From the NCBI GenBank assembly GCA_000827205.1, contig KN832565.1, positions 1 to 26,889 on the forward strand: 26,889 bases of DNA, given 5' to 3'. Made by a program: the position numbers and the translations under genes. Shown in pieces: positions 10,148-19,893 of the stretch. The stretch is from Plicaturopsis crispa FD-325 SS-3 (lineage: Eukaryota; Basidiomycota; Agaricomycetes; Amylocorticiales; Amylocorticiaceae). Position 1 is the first letter of the stretch. Every line of letters starts with the position of its first letter. Under the pieces are notes generated by a model. The model ran no database searches and was not told where the DNA came from. It saw only the letters and a list, made by a program, of their open reading frames with translations.

Positions 10148-12006
10148 ATGCCAGTGTATATGGCTCCGGCGCAGGCCACCCTCTTCCTGGAACGCCTCTC
10201 GCTACGCGTCCAGAACGCGCGCGTCGGTGAAGTAACCCCCGATATGATATCTCCCATCTTCCTCTACCTCGACCCCGCCAAGATACCATCGTCGTCCACA
10301 CGTTCGCGCCCCGCCTGCCGCCTGCAGTTCCAGGCATTCCTAGTCATAATGGGGTGCAACAAGCATCTGCGCGCCGACCCCGCGCTCGTCGCCAGGTTCA
10401 TGCAGCCGGACGGCTGGCCGCGTATCTGGAAGTGGATCCAGTTCCTGCATGATAAGTGCGTGGTCGAGAAAGTGTTCGGAGAGGAGGTGTGTGCCACCAC
10501 CGTGGACACGATCGGGGTGATACTGCAGGCCCTGGGACGGTCCCCCACGTCTCGCGACGTCGTCGCACGGACGCCGGGCGTCCTCACGCTCGTCGTAAAG
10601 GAATGGCTGGCAGACGATGGCCGCTACGCCATCGCGGCGTGCATGTATCTTGGCGGGAACGATCGTGCAATCTCGGGCGCGTTGGACGTGCTCATCGACC
10701 GCCATGAAGGCGAACTAGAACTAGGACTAGCACTAGAGTCCATTGTCCCGCAGGTCCTAGACGCCGCCGGCGGAGATGCGAAATTGGTCGCGGGTACAGT
10801 TCTGACGCGTCTGCGCGAGGCTGTGGCGACGGAGTCCGCACAGCAGATCGAGCTGCACCTGTCGCTCGTAGACAGACTCGCGAACAACGCCTGCTCGCCC
10901 GTCCACCTCGCGCTGCTCAACGCAGGCATGATCCCTGCGATCATCGCTGCGCTCTCGTGGTACAACTCGGTGACCCTGCATGCGGCGCCGGCACAGGTGC
11001 TGCTCCTCTGCTACAACATCCTCATCGACAGCGTTTTCTCTATGAATGACCCATCGTGGGCCGTGCAGGCCATCGACGCCGGCCTCATCACCGCGCTGCT
11101 GCGTTCCGGCAAGCGCATACGCGCGCTGAACGACCCGGAGCTCGCGGACCCGCTCGTGGATCTTCTCTCCGACTCGTTACCACCATACCTCATCTTCCGC
11201 TCGGTCCTGCGCGCCGTGCGCCGCGCGCTGAAGCAGGTCTACAAGCGGAACCTTGAGGCAACGGGGGCGCTGTGGGATGCGTGGACGGACTTCGAGGAGC
11301 TCGCGGAGGACAGGCTGTGGCTCCTGGACGAATGGGACTGCGAGGGCGAGCGGGACCGGCACCGCAGATGCAGTCGACCTCTTGTGAGTGCGTGCATCTC
11401 ATGCCCGTGCGCATCACTCACTGCGAACGAAGTGCGACAATGGGGGCGGCAGCACGACGAAGCTGTGCTCGGGATGCTTGGGCCCGCTATACTGCTCGAA
11501 GGAATGTCAGAAATTGGACTGGCCCGCGCACAGGAGCAGCTGCAAGGCGGCGCGGCAGACAGTACAAGGTTCGTATCCACGATCTCTGCCTATAAATTTG
11601 ACCTTCGTTGCTAACTGCGCTCCTCGTTGTAGAAGGCGGTAGGGTGAAGCTGGACCCGCTCGACCACAGCTTCACTCGATACATTGCGGACCAGGAAATC
11701 CGGTCCCGCCTGCCCGGCATCATCAAGGACGCGCACGCCGCTGACACACCGTTGAGCACGCTCGTCCTCGAGCTGAATTACTCCGTCACGCCGTTCATCT
11801 TCCGCGTTAGAAACGTGTCGGACCACCGCCCTGCAGCAGGCGAGCGCGCTCCGGATGATCAGTGGCAGGCCACACTGGACCACGCGGAAGCGAGCGGTGG
11901 GGAGCTTATGGCGACGCGGACGGTGATCCTGCAGGGCGAGACTGAGGGTTCGTGGACTGGGACGGTCAATATACAGCACGCGTTGGCGTTGGCGACGACT
12001 CTGTAG
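10148..12006 (+). CDS. MYND zinc-finger protein, paralog 2 (3 exons)
   Basis: Exons 10148-11383, 11433-11568 and 11633-12006, with introns of 49 and 64 nt, give 581 residues. Intron 2 has a textbook GCTAAC branch site. The helical N-terminal region (WKWIQFLHDKC near residue 100, TPGVLTLVVKEW near 140) leads to a complete MYND finger: C408, C413, C424, C427, C433, C437, H445, C449. The tail carries DPLDHSF and LPGIIKDAHAA, shared with both paralogs. The ATG at 10148 is preferred because gene 3 starts at the matching place; the frame is open further upstream, but that part looks like leader. It is closer to gene 3 than to gene 1 by eye. Function is unknown; MYND fingers usually mediate protein-protein contacts. 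Confidence 0.88.
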
Positions 12007-12046
12007 TAGTAGCTTTGTAGATTTTTGTTCGTTTGTTAATCACACT

Positions 12047-12072
12047 TGTATATGCAATGTATATGTACTGAC
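12047..12072 (+). promoter_or_regulatory. conserved 3'UTR element of MYND gene 2
   Basis: Paired TGTATATG copies followed by TACTGAC lie about 40 nt after the stop, matching the elements after genes 1 and 3. A small frame at 12098-12237 in the spacer is broken in unit 2, so I do not call it a gene. Confidence 0.5.
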
Positions 12073-12679
12073 TTTTGCGATAACTGCCGTTCCGCGATGA
12101 GCGTGTGCTCAGACGCAAACAAACGCGAGCACGAAGCTATCGAAGGGGGACACTGCGGTTGTCCCATCTCTGCCGTTGAGTTGGTCGCGATCCCGGCTGA
12201 GCTAGCCGCAGGCCTGTTGAAGCGCGTGCTGGAGTAAAGCCTTAGACGGCGGGCGGGGTTGCAGTCGACGAAAATTTTCGCTCTCTAAGCCGCGAATCGA
12301 CCGAGCCCGAGCGTATACTAGTACTACATGCGCTGATTAGAAATTTGCCATCGGTGTGGTCGACATCGTTCCCCTTGAGATATTATTGTGATGATAGTCA
12401 GTGCTCACGCCATGGAGAACGGGCGTCAAAAACGCACCTCGCCAGCGGTGAGTGAGAAGGCTCGGTCGGGCATATTCATCAGCCTCCCCAGTTTAAGGCC
12501 ACGGTCGTACTTTCCGGCATTTTACAGACGAGTGTCAAGAAGCTGAGGCTAGCCGCGGCGCGCGACGCGTCCGCGGCCATCTACTCCACATTCCCCTTTG
12601 TTCAGAATTCGAGGAGCATGTTCTCCGCAGTGCTGCCTGCACCTTTTGAACTCACACTACCACCTCGACTACCCTATAG

Positions 12680-12738
12680 GTGAGCCACTTGCGTTTGTTC
12701 ATCGCGTTCGTCCCCGGCCTTATAACTGTCCTACACAG
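12680..12738 (+). other. putative 5'UTR intron of MYND gene 3
   Basis: Donor GTGAGCCA at 12680, an ATAACTG branch-like site and acceptor TACACAG ending at 12738 give 59 nt. Joining the flanks does not put an upstream ATG in frame with the main start, which supports a purely non-coding leader. Confidence 0.5.
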
Positions 12739-12764
12739 TATCTTTGTAGTCCAGAAACCCCGCA

Positions 12765-14653
12765 ATGCCCGCCGTTATTCTAGCTCCCGCGCAGGCCACC
12801 CTAGACTTCCTAGAACAACTCTCGCGACGCGTCCAGAACGCGCGCGTCGGTGAAGTGACGCCCGAAATGATATCTCCTATCTTCTTCTACCTCAACCCCG
12901 CCACGATACCCACGTCGTTCGAGCGTTCTCGGCACGCCAGCCGCCTGCAGCTCCATCTCGTGATCAACACATTCCTAGTCATAATGACGTGCGACGAACA
13001 TCTGCGCGCCGACCCCGCGCTCGTCGCCAGGTTCATGCAACCGGACGGCTGGCCGCGCATCTGGAAGTGGATGCAGTTTTTGTACGACCAGTGCGTCGTC
13101 GAGAAGGTGTTCGGGGAGGAGGTGTGTGCCACCACCATAGTCTCAATCGGGGCGATCCTGCAGGCCCTAGGACGGTCCGCCGCGTCTCGCGACATCGTCG
13201 CACGCACACCCGGCGTCCTGGCGCTCGTCACGAAGGAATGGCTGGCAGACGATGGCCGCTACGCCATCGCGGCGTGCATGCAACTTGGCGGGAATGAACG
13301 TGCAATCTTGGGCGCATTGGACGCGCTCCTCGACTGCCATGAACGCGAACTAGAAGTAAAACTAGAGTCCATCGTCCCGCAGGTCCTCGATGCCGCCGGC
13401 GGAGATGCAAAATTGGTCGCTAGTACAGTTCTGAAGCGCCTGCGCGAGGCTCTAGCGGCGGAGTCCATGCAGCAGGTCGAGCTGCACCTGTCGCTCGCAG
13501 ACAGACTCGCAGACACCGCCTGCCCGCCCATCCACCTCGCACTGCTCAACGCCGGCATGATCCCCGCGGTCATCACCGTGCTCTCGTGGTACAACTCGCG
13601 GCCCCTGCACGCGGCCCCTGCACAGGTGATGCTCCTTTGCTACTACATCCTCATCGACAGCTTTCGCACCGCGAACAACCCATCGTGGGCCGCGCAGGCC
13701 ATCGACGCCGGCCTCATCCCCGCGCTGCTGCGTTCCGGAAAGCGGGTACGCGCGCTGAACGACCCAGAACTCGCGCAACCGCTAGTGTGGCTTCTATCCG
13801 AGTCGCTGCCACCGTACCTCGTATTCCGCTCGGTCCTGCGCGCCGTGCGCCGCGCGCTGAGGCAGGTCTACAAACGGAACGTCGGGGCGAAGGGGGTGCT
13901 GGGGGAGGCGTGGGCGGACTTTCAGGAGCTCGCGGAGGACAGGCTCTGTCTCCTGGATGAATGGGACTGCGAGGTCGAGCGGGACCGGCACCGTGGCTGC
14001 AGTCGACCTCTTGTGAGTGCACTCATCTTACTTTGCGGGCATACGCGCAAATCACTGACCGCGGACGAAGTGCGACAATGGGAGCGGCAGCGCGACGAAG
14101 CTGTGCTCTGGATGCTTGGGCCCGATGTATTGCTCGAAGGAGTGTCAAAGAATGGACTGGCCCGCGCACAAGAGTTGCTGCAAGGCGGCACGACAGACAG
14201 TACAAGGTCAGCAGATACAAATTCTTCCTCCAAATCCAACCCTCGTCGCTCACTACGCTTCTCGTGGTAGAAGGCGGTAGGGTGCAGCTAGACCCGCTCG
14301 ATCACCACTTCATTCACTACATCGCAGACCGGGAAATACGGTCCCGCCTGCCCGGCATCATCAAGGACGCGCACGCAGCGGGCACACCTCTGAGCACGCT
14401 CGTCCTCGAGCTGGATTACTCCGTCACGCCGTTCGCCTTCCACGTGAGCAGCGTGTCTGATCACCGCCCTGCAGCAGGCGAGCGCGCTCCGGATGACCAG
14501 TGGCAGGCCACACTGGACTACGCGGAGGCGAGCGGTGGGGAGCTTATGGCGACGCGGACGGTGATCCTGCAGGGCGAGAGTGAGGGTTCGTGGACTGGGA
14601 CGGTCAATATACAAAACGCGTTGGCGTTGGCGCCGACTGTAGCAACTGGGTAG
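12765..14653 (+). CDS. MYND zinc-finger protein, paralog 3 (3 exons)
   Basis: Exons 12765-14012, 14071-14206 and 14271-14653, with introns of 58 and 64 nt, give 588 residues. It begins MPAVILAPAQATLDFLEQL, very close to gene 2. The helical region (WKWMQFLYDQC near residue 100) is followed by a complete MYND finger: C412, C417, C428, C431, C437, C441, H449, C453. Intron 1 is 9 nt longer than in the other two genes. The tail (DPLDHHF, LPGIIKDAHAAGTPLSTLVL) is intact. The reading frame shows no damage, so all three paralogs look able to make protein. Its place directly after gene 2 in a repeated unit shows origin by tandem duplication. Confidence 0.88.
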
Positions 14654-14682
14654 ATTTTGTTCGTATGTTAGTTAATCAAACC

Positions 14683-14708
14683 TGTATATCGAATGTATAT
14701 GCACTGAC
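14683..14708 (+). promoter_or_regulatory. conserved 3'UTR element of MYND gene 3
   Basis: TGTATATC and TGTATATG followed by CACTGAC lie about 30 nt after the stop. The first copy has one change from those after genes 1 and 2. Confidence 0.45.
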
Positions 14709-15192
14709 TTTTGCGATTAACTGCTGTCCCGCGATGGGCGACAGCTCCAACGCAAACGCGAGCACGAAGCTATCGATGTTAGAAGGGGGCGCTGCGGTTG
14801 ACCCATCTCTGCCATTGGGTTAATCGCGGTCCCTGCTGAGCTGGTCGCAGTCCGTTCCAGCGCGTGCCGGAGTAACGCTTGCGGTCGGATGGGCGACGGC
14901 GGGCGGTGTTGCAGCCGACGGAGATTTCCACTCTCTACGCCGCGGATCGACTGTGCCCGAGTGTGTACACGTGCTGATCAGGAATTTACCACCGGTCTCG
15001 TCGACATCGATCGCCTTGAAAGATTATTGTGACAATAGTCAGTGCTCACGCCATGGAGACCGGATGTTTAGCACGCACCTCGCCAGCGGTGAGTGAGAAG
15101 GCTCGGCCGGCATGTTCATTAGCCTTCCCAGTTTCACGCCCTGCTTTTACTTCAAGTTTCCTGCAACTTATAGACGAATGTCAGAAAGCTGA

Positions 15193-16254
15193 AGTACGAC
15201 GGCGAATGTGGACGTAGCATGAGTGACCTGGAACCCCGGCCAGCGTAGTTTTCTCTACGCCTGGAGGCCAGGGCAGCCCGCAGACCTGAGGCAGGCGGGA
15301 AAAGGCGCCCGCAGAGCCTCCACAGTTACGGGTCCTGGTCGGTCGGTCTCGCGTTGATACGCTAGCGGGATCGAGTCGATACTCTGGCGCAGTCACAGAA
15401 GGAAGGAGACGCCAGCAATCGCAGGGCAGACGCCGGCGAGCGCGGGGGGAGACATCATATCTCGCGCGGCTTGTTGCGGCTTTAGAGCGTGGTCGGGTTT
15501 GGGAGGGCGGCGGGGATCAGGAGCGTGATGCGGTTCGAATTTGGGATCGTCTGGAAAAGGGAGCATACACATCTCCGGCGCGAGGAAGCGTGCGTTATCT
15601 CGGTTGTGAGGATGTGAGGAAGGGCGCGATCGAGGAAGCGTGTGGTCGAGGGCACGCTGCCAGCGCGGAGCACGCAGTCTCGCGAGGAGTCGGGGCAGCG
15701 CTGTCGCACCCAAGCACGCTGTAAATCGAGTACGCTGTAAATCGGCAAGAGGTAGTCTCGATGGCACGCGGTGCACGACGATTTCGGGCTGCACGACGTT
15801 GTTGTAAGGCTAGCAGGGCCGGCTGAGACTAGATTGGCTGCCTAAAACGGTTTTCATCGAGGGGTGTACGCACTTTCGTTGACCGCCCTGCACTCATAGC
15901 TCCCCAGCGTCCCTTGCAGCGCCAGCGATGACGGAGACTGCGCCCGTAGGTACGAATGGAGGTGTTTCATTGGCTTTTAAAGTCCAAGTCGTAGACATGC
16001 TTCAGGGATGCGTCATGCAGGAGTCTGCAGGCAGGGCATAGCGACAGAAACCCTGTACGCGTACAGCGAGTTGACGAGCTATGAACATCACGCGGACAGA
16101 CGGGACAGGTGACGACATGACAGCGGTCGGCGACTGCGATACGTGTTCGAGGACAGAGAGAGGCGGGAAGGGGCCAGTGGGAAGGGTTCCAGGATAACAG
16201 CACGCAGACGGGACGATGAGACGACGAGCTGGATCAGTGGATGGAGTGGTCGCC
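15193..16254. other. intergenic region, no supported gene
   Basis: Open frames on the minus strand are Pro/Arg-rich and unfamiliar. A 13-nt direct repeat, ACGCTGTAAATCG, occurs twice around 15716-15743. On the minus strand at 15967-16203 there is a frame with paired cysteines (TCPVC and CPACR) that could be a decayed zinc-binding domain, but support is too thin for a gene call. Confidence 0.4.
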
Positions 16255-16263
16255 TCTGCGCAC
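16255..16263. repeat. target-site duplication, left copy
   Basis: TCTGCGCAC stands immediately before the left inverted repeat and again at 17044-17052 immediately after the right one, in the same orientation. Confidence 0.75.
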
Positions 16264-17043
16264 TAGTCTCATATCCATACCCTCTTAACTTTCCCATTCT
16301 GGGTCCCTTGTCAAGAGGGTCTGGGATCCGATGAGACATCCGAAAGGGACTCAGCGTTTAGCGCCTTCCGAGTCACGTCACGTCCGACTCGACAACTTTT
16401 TGTGGCGTCGACCTCGGGATGGTGTGCTCGTTTTCTCGGGCACATCATCTCCTTTCTCTTAGGTCTTTTTTCGAAACCTGTTCAGAAAACCTATAGTACC
16501 ACCCTGAGGAAGCCTCGAAAATTTCTGCCAGGCATGCTTAGAACAATTTGACAATTACATGTAAAGTTAAGAGTGACAGCCAAGTTTTGGTCGCGAAACT
16601 GCACGGATTTTTTCGGTTCTTCCCCAAAGTCACTCGAACTATCCATGTTATGTTGAGATAAATAGGAATTAGTGCCACGGTTACTCTGGACAAAGTTGTG
16701 TGCCAACCTCTCGCGAGTGAGCGAATCCACTTGCCACTAAACACAACAGAGCCAAACATAACTGGTAATTTGCTCGTACACTAGTCTCCGACTTCAGCAT
16801 TGTTCCAAGCCGTGTTTCAGCATTCTGAGTCGATAGATATGCTCCGGTGTACCGTTGCTACAGAACTGTGTCTTCAGATTTTTGTAAAAGTTACAATTTG
16901 CCAGTGAAAAGTTGTCGAGTAGAGTGTGACGTGACTCGGAAGGCGCTACACGCGGAGTCTCTTTCGGATGTCTCAACGGATCCCAGACTCTTATAGGGAG
17001 GGACCCAGAATGGGAAGGATATGAGAGGATGGGTATGAGACTA
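16264..17043. mobile_element. 780-bp non-autonomous Mutator-like element with long terminal inverted repeats
   Basis: The left arm 16264-16400 is the near-perfect reverse complement of the right arm 16907-17043, both 137 bp. The outer ends read TAGTCTCATA on the left and ATGAGACTA on the right. Shared blocks include CCCATTCTGGGTCCC, GAGACATCCGAAAG and GCGCCTTCCGAGTCACGTCA. A 9-bp duplication, TCTGCGCAC, flanks the element. Inverted repeats above 100 bp with 9-bp target duplications are the usual marks of Mutator-like elements. The interior (about 506 bp) has no transposase-like frame, so movement would need an enzyme from elsewhere. Family assignment rests on structure only. Confidence 0.8.
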
Positions 17044-17052
17044 TCTGCGCAC
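17044..17052. repeat. target-site duplication, right copy
   Basis: This TCTGCGCAC is identical to 16255-16263. It is followed by TAG, which by chance also begins the element, so the duplication could be read as up to 12 bp. Confidence 0.75.
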
Positions 17053-17337
17053 TAGGCTATCTCAGTATCTGCACCCGTCTCGTGGTTCGAAATCAAGAGG
17101 CGATCGCGTGTCCATGTCCGATCTCCGCGGAGTTGGTCGATCTGCCTTTGCGCCACCTCGAACGCTCGGGAGGTGCGGTCGCCGTCAGCGAAAGGAGAAC
17201 GAGCGGGGACTGTGGTGGGTCGGAAGCAACAGGGGGTTTGCGCCCGTTCCAGCGTGCAGGATAAAGTACTCAGATTGTAAACATTTCTTGTATGTGATTG
17301 ATATTGTCAACGTGGTTACACAGTTCGTACTCCTTGT

Positions 17338-18233
17338 TCACTTGAGCAAGAAGCCTCCATCGACCACGGAGCTCGTTCCCGTCACAAAGTCCGCCTTCAT
17401 GAGGTAGATATACGCCTCCGCCGTGTCCGCCGGCTGGCCGACCGTGCCGAGCACCGCCTTCTCCGCCCACATTGCCATAGCCCCCTCCACAAACTCCGCG
17501 GACCCAAACGCATTCCACAGCTCCGTGCGAACGGCACCAGGCTCGACGAGGTTCACGCGGACGGGCGCGAGGTCGACGGCGAGCCCGCGCGCGAGCGTCT
17601 GTAGGCTACAGCGCGCCCGCACCCGACGCGACCACCGACGAGCCTTTCGAGGGGCGGTACGCCGCGACGCCGCCCGTGAGGGTGATGCTCCCGTGTGCGT
17701 TCAGGTGCGGGTGCGCAGTCTTGACGGCGGTGACCGCACCCCACACGCGCACGTCGTATGCCTTCTTGAACCGCTCCACGGGCGTCGTGAGCAGAGCCCC
17801 GACCATAAGGGAGTCTAGTGGCGATGTCGGAGTGTTTTTTGGTCAGCGTCGGTGTGTCCTGCGGCTATGGGGAACATACGGCGTACCTCCGGCGGTGTAG
17901 ATGAGATGGTCGAATGCGCCGATCTTGTCGAAGAAGGCCTTGAAGGTGGCTTCGTCCAAGCCGCCCAGCGGATATCCTTCCACGGACCCGGCGCCGGTCG
18001 AGGACTCGAGACGCGCCAGTGCATCAGTGACCTTCTGGGCACTCGAGGACGCTATAACGACACGGGCGCCTAGCGGGAGGACTGCTTTCGCAACACCAAA
18101 TCCGATGCCTGTAGAGATAGGAGTAGTGTCAGCTGTATGCAGTAGTATGTCGTTGCAAGGATGAATTCAGACTTGAAGTGCCGCCGATGATGACGATCTT
18201 CTTGCCAAAGAGTTTGTCTTGGGTAGCAGCCAT
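17338..18233 (-). pseudogene. short-chain dehydrogenase/reductase-like gene with frameshift (3 exons)
   Basis: Read on the minus strand, exons are 18233-18173, 18108-17887 and 17814-17338, with introns of 64 and 72 nt. The N-terminus begins MAATQDKLFGKKIVIIGG and forms a Rossmann nucleotide-binding start, GGTSSIGFG at residues 17-25, with Ser in place of the usual middle glycine. LIYTAG at 89-94 is the usual strand-4 motif. Near residue 147 it reads YRPSK, which fits YxxxK, but the preceding TLTGG lacks the serine common in this subgroup, so activity is uncertain. The C-terminal part (LAVDLAPVRVNLVEPGAVRTELW and DGGFLLK) is well preserved but lies in another frame: after SGAGAL a TAG stops the protein at codon 164. 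The cause is a 7-nt insertion inside the palindrome at 17599-17611. Without transcripts or reads, an assembly error is also possible. The substrate is unknown; the family reduces or oxidises small molecules with NAD(P). Confidence 0.75.
17599..17611. repeat. 13-bp palindrome at the SDR frameshift
   Basis: CTGTAGGCTACAG is a perfect 6+1+6 inverted repeat. Taking out 7 nt of it restores both the reading frame and the spacing expected in the family (GAGA directly followed by LQTLARGLAVDLAP). Confidence 0.7.
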
Positions 18234-18291
18234 TGTGTCAATAACGATGGAGAGAAAGAAAGGGTTTGGGGGAATGAGCGCTCACAGACCG

Positions 18292-18302
18292 TTATTTATA
18301 TG
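18292..18302 (-). promoter_or_regulatory. TATA box of the SDR-like gene
   Basis: On the minus strand the sequence reads CATATAAATAA about 60 nt before the ATG at 18233, followed by a CTTTCTTTCTCTCC pyrimidine tract. Spacing and order fit a fungal core promoter. Confidence 0.55.
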
Positions 18303-18429
18303 TAAATTTTCCTATCTTCGACCCACACCTCGTACCAAGTTCGCGCTCCTTGACCCACGTCCCTCGCCGCACTTTCGACTTCGTCTGCTGATCCAGATAC
18401 CTTCCTGGCAGAACAGTTTACTCAGCACG

Positions 18430-19890
18430 CTAGTCCTCAGAAGGATCCCCCTCTCTACAATCCGTGAGCGTAAAATGCACGATCGGGGACCCTGCCTCCA
18501 CGCGCTTCGTCATCGTGCGTGTGGTATCAGGGAGCTCCCTTCCTTTCTCGCGATTCCGCACCCCAATATCAAGTCTCCGCAGCTTTGGCCACACCGCCCC
18601 GTCCTCCAGCTCCCTCAGAAACGCCACAATCGGCTCGCGCCCCATAGCCACCTCCACGTCCTCGATATCCGGTAAGGCGCGCATGAACGCCGCGGGGATT
18701 ACAGGCGGGGGCCAGTCGGAGATCTCGTCTATATCTAAGGGCTCAAGAGAGTAGTCCTCCTGCACGCGCACGGGCCAGGGCCACGAACCGTCGATGGTAA
18801 GCGCGCGGAGGCGCGGGTACGCGAGCCGTCTACACTGCAGCACCGACGCGAGGTCGTCGAACTGGCCCGGCAGCCCCGGGCCCTTCAGCACGAGCCGCTC
18901 GAGCGCCGGCGTCGCTAGCAGGCTGCACAGCACGTGTGCGAGGTACCCTCTATAGTGCGACGTGCCCAGCTCTGCGCGGCAGTGGATTTCTAGGCGTGTC
19001 AGGGCCGGGAGGGCGATGGGTGCGTCGACGGTGGGCGATGTATTGGGATCCCATTGGGTCCACGGTTGAATGGTTAGCGTCTGGAGGAGGGGGGTGTGGG
19101 TGAGCCAGGCGCGCAGGGCGCGGGTGTTGAGGTGTAGGTGGTCGCCTGCGACTTTGTGGGCGCGGAAGTGCTTGAGGTTGGGGTACGAATTTTCCTTGGT
19201 GGCGGGGTGGTAGTACCCGAGGAGCGCGAACGTGTCGAGCGCGAGCTCCTCGAGCAGCGGCGCGCCGCCCGCAAATAATAGTATAGGGGACCGCTCGAGG
19301 TTGAACCAGCTCTGGCTCAGGCGCGAGACGTCGCTGCGCGCGACAGGGGATATGCACAGCCTACGTAGTTGCGGCACGTACAAAGGCGAGAGCATGCGCG
19401 CGCTATCGACGTTTATATCCTGCGCGATGAAGGAGCGCCAGCGCGCCGCGTGCGGGAGGAGCGCCGTCATGAAGCGCACGTCGTCGTACGGCCCGGAGAG
19501 GATGTCGAGCGGGTGGGAACGCGAGCGTGCGAGGAAGAGGGTCAGGATGGGGAGCGGGTACGCGGACGCGTAGCCAGGGTGAGTGTGGATGCGGGCCCAG
19601 AGGGAGGGCGTGTTGAGGGCGAGGGCGCGCCAGTATCGGGAGACGTGCGAGATGGTTATGGAGAAGGGGAGCGTTCCTTTGAGGACTTCGGGCGGGCCCT
19701 CGGAGAATATGTTGATGAGCATCTCGTTTGGGAGATGTGAGATGTTCGTGCGACGGTGGTGCGAGATCTCCAAGTCGCTTCGGGCAGTGTCTGGAGGTTG
19801 CTTCTCTGGAGGTTGCGCCTCAGTAGGTTTGGCGACGGATTGCCGCTCGACTCTTTCACTCGACGTTGCATCGTAGGTATCGCTGGACAT
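18430..19890 (-). CDS. F-box protein with LRR-like C-terminal region, paralog 1
   Basis: A single coding exon of 486 residues. After a hydrophilic N-terminus comes an F-box at about residues 50-100: ISHLPNEMLINIFSEGPP, then ISHVSRYWR and TPSLWARIH. The rest has repeated hydrophobic segments of the kind found in basidiomycete F-box proteins (PALTRLEIHCRAEL, LERLVLKGPG, YPRLRALTIDGSWPW). F-box proteins of this kind usually link a target to an SCF ubiquitin ligase through Skp1; the target is unknown. The start at 19890 is preferred because it matches paralog 2 (both begin MS) and follows a likely 5'UTR intron; the frame is open for 21 more codons upstream. It shares order, length and many motifs with the gene at 20885-22351. 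Confidence 0.85.
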   Translation of the reverse strand: MSSDTYDATSSERVERQSVAKPTEAQPPEKQPPDTARSDLEISHHRRTNISHLPNEMLINIFSEGPPEVLKGTLPFSITISHVSRYWRALALNTPSLWARIHTHPGYASAYPLPILTLFLARSRSHPLDILSGPYDDVRFMTALLPHAARWRSFIAQDINVDSARMLSPLYVPQLRRLCISPVARSDVSRLSQSWFNLERSPILLFAGGAPLLEELALDTFALLGYYHPATKENSYPNLKHFRAHKVAGDHLHLNTRALRAWLTHTPLLQTLTIQPWTQWDPNTSPTVDAPIALPALTRLEIHCRAELGTSHYRGYLAHVLCSLLATPALERLVLKGPGLPGQFDDLASVLQCRRLAYPRLRALTIDGSWPWPVRVQEDYSLEPLDIDEISDWPPPVIPAAFMRALPDIEDVEVAMGREPIVAFLRELEDGAVWPKLRRLDIGVRNREKGRELPDTTRTMTKRVEAGSPIVHFTLTDCREGDPSED

Positions 19891-19893
19891 TGC

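Larger units (their letters stand above)
9812..12546 (+). repeat. tandem duplication unit 1 (carries MYND gene 2)
   Basis: The unit starts at a GGCTAGC...GCGCGACGCGTCC block and runs through the leader, MYND gene 2, its 3'UTR element and about 470 bp of further spacer ending near AAGCTGAG. The same order and sequence recur in unit 2, which starts directly afterwards. The spacer part includes shared landmarks such as TCAGTGCTCACGCCATGGAG and CACCTCGCCAGCGGTGAGTG. Confidence 0.85.
12547..15192 (+). repeat. tandem duplication unit 2 (carries MYND gene 3)
   Basis: This second unit begins at the repeated GGCTAGC...GCGCGACGCGTCC block and ends near AAGCTGAAG at about 15192. It holds gene 3 and a spacer of about 500 bp similar to the one after gene 2. 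After its end the sequence no longer resembles unit 1, which places the right duplication boundary. Confidence 0.85.

Noticed and set aside
12098-12237. Small frame MSVCSDANKREHEAIEGG... after MYND gene 2
   Set aside because: The matching region after gene 3 has indels that break it. A weakly similar peptide near 17090 (EAIACPCPISAELV) is too short to rely on.
15393-15794. 133-codon minus-strand frame
   Set aside because: Pro/Arg-rich translation without a domain, no promoter or splice context.
16491-16730. Minus-strand frame inside the transposon
   Set aside because: 79 codons with no transposase motif; the interior seems non-coding.
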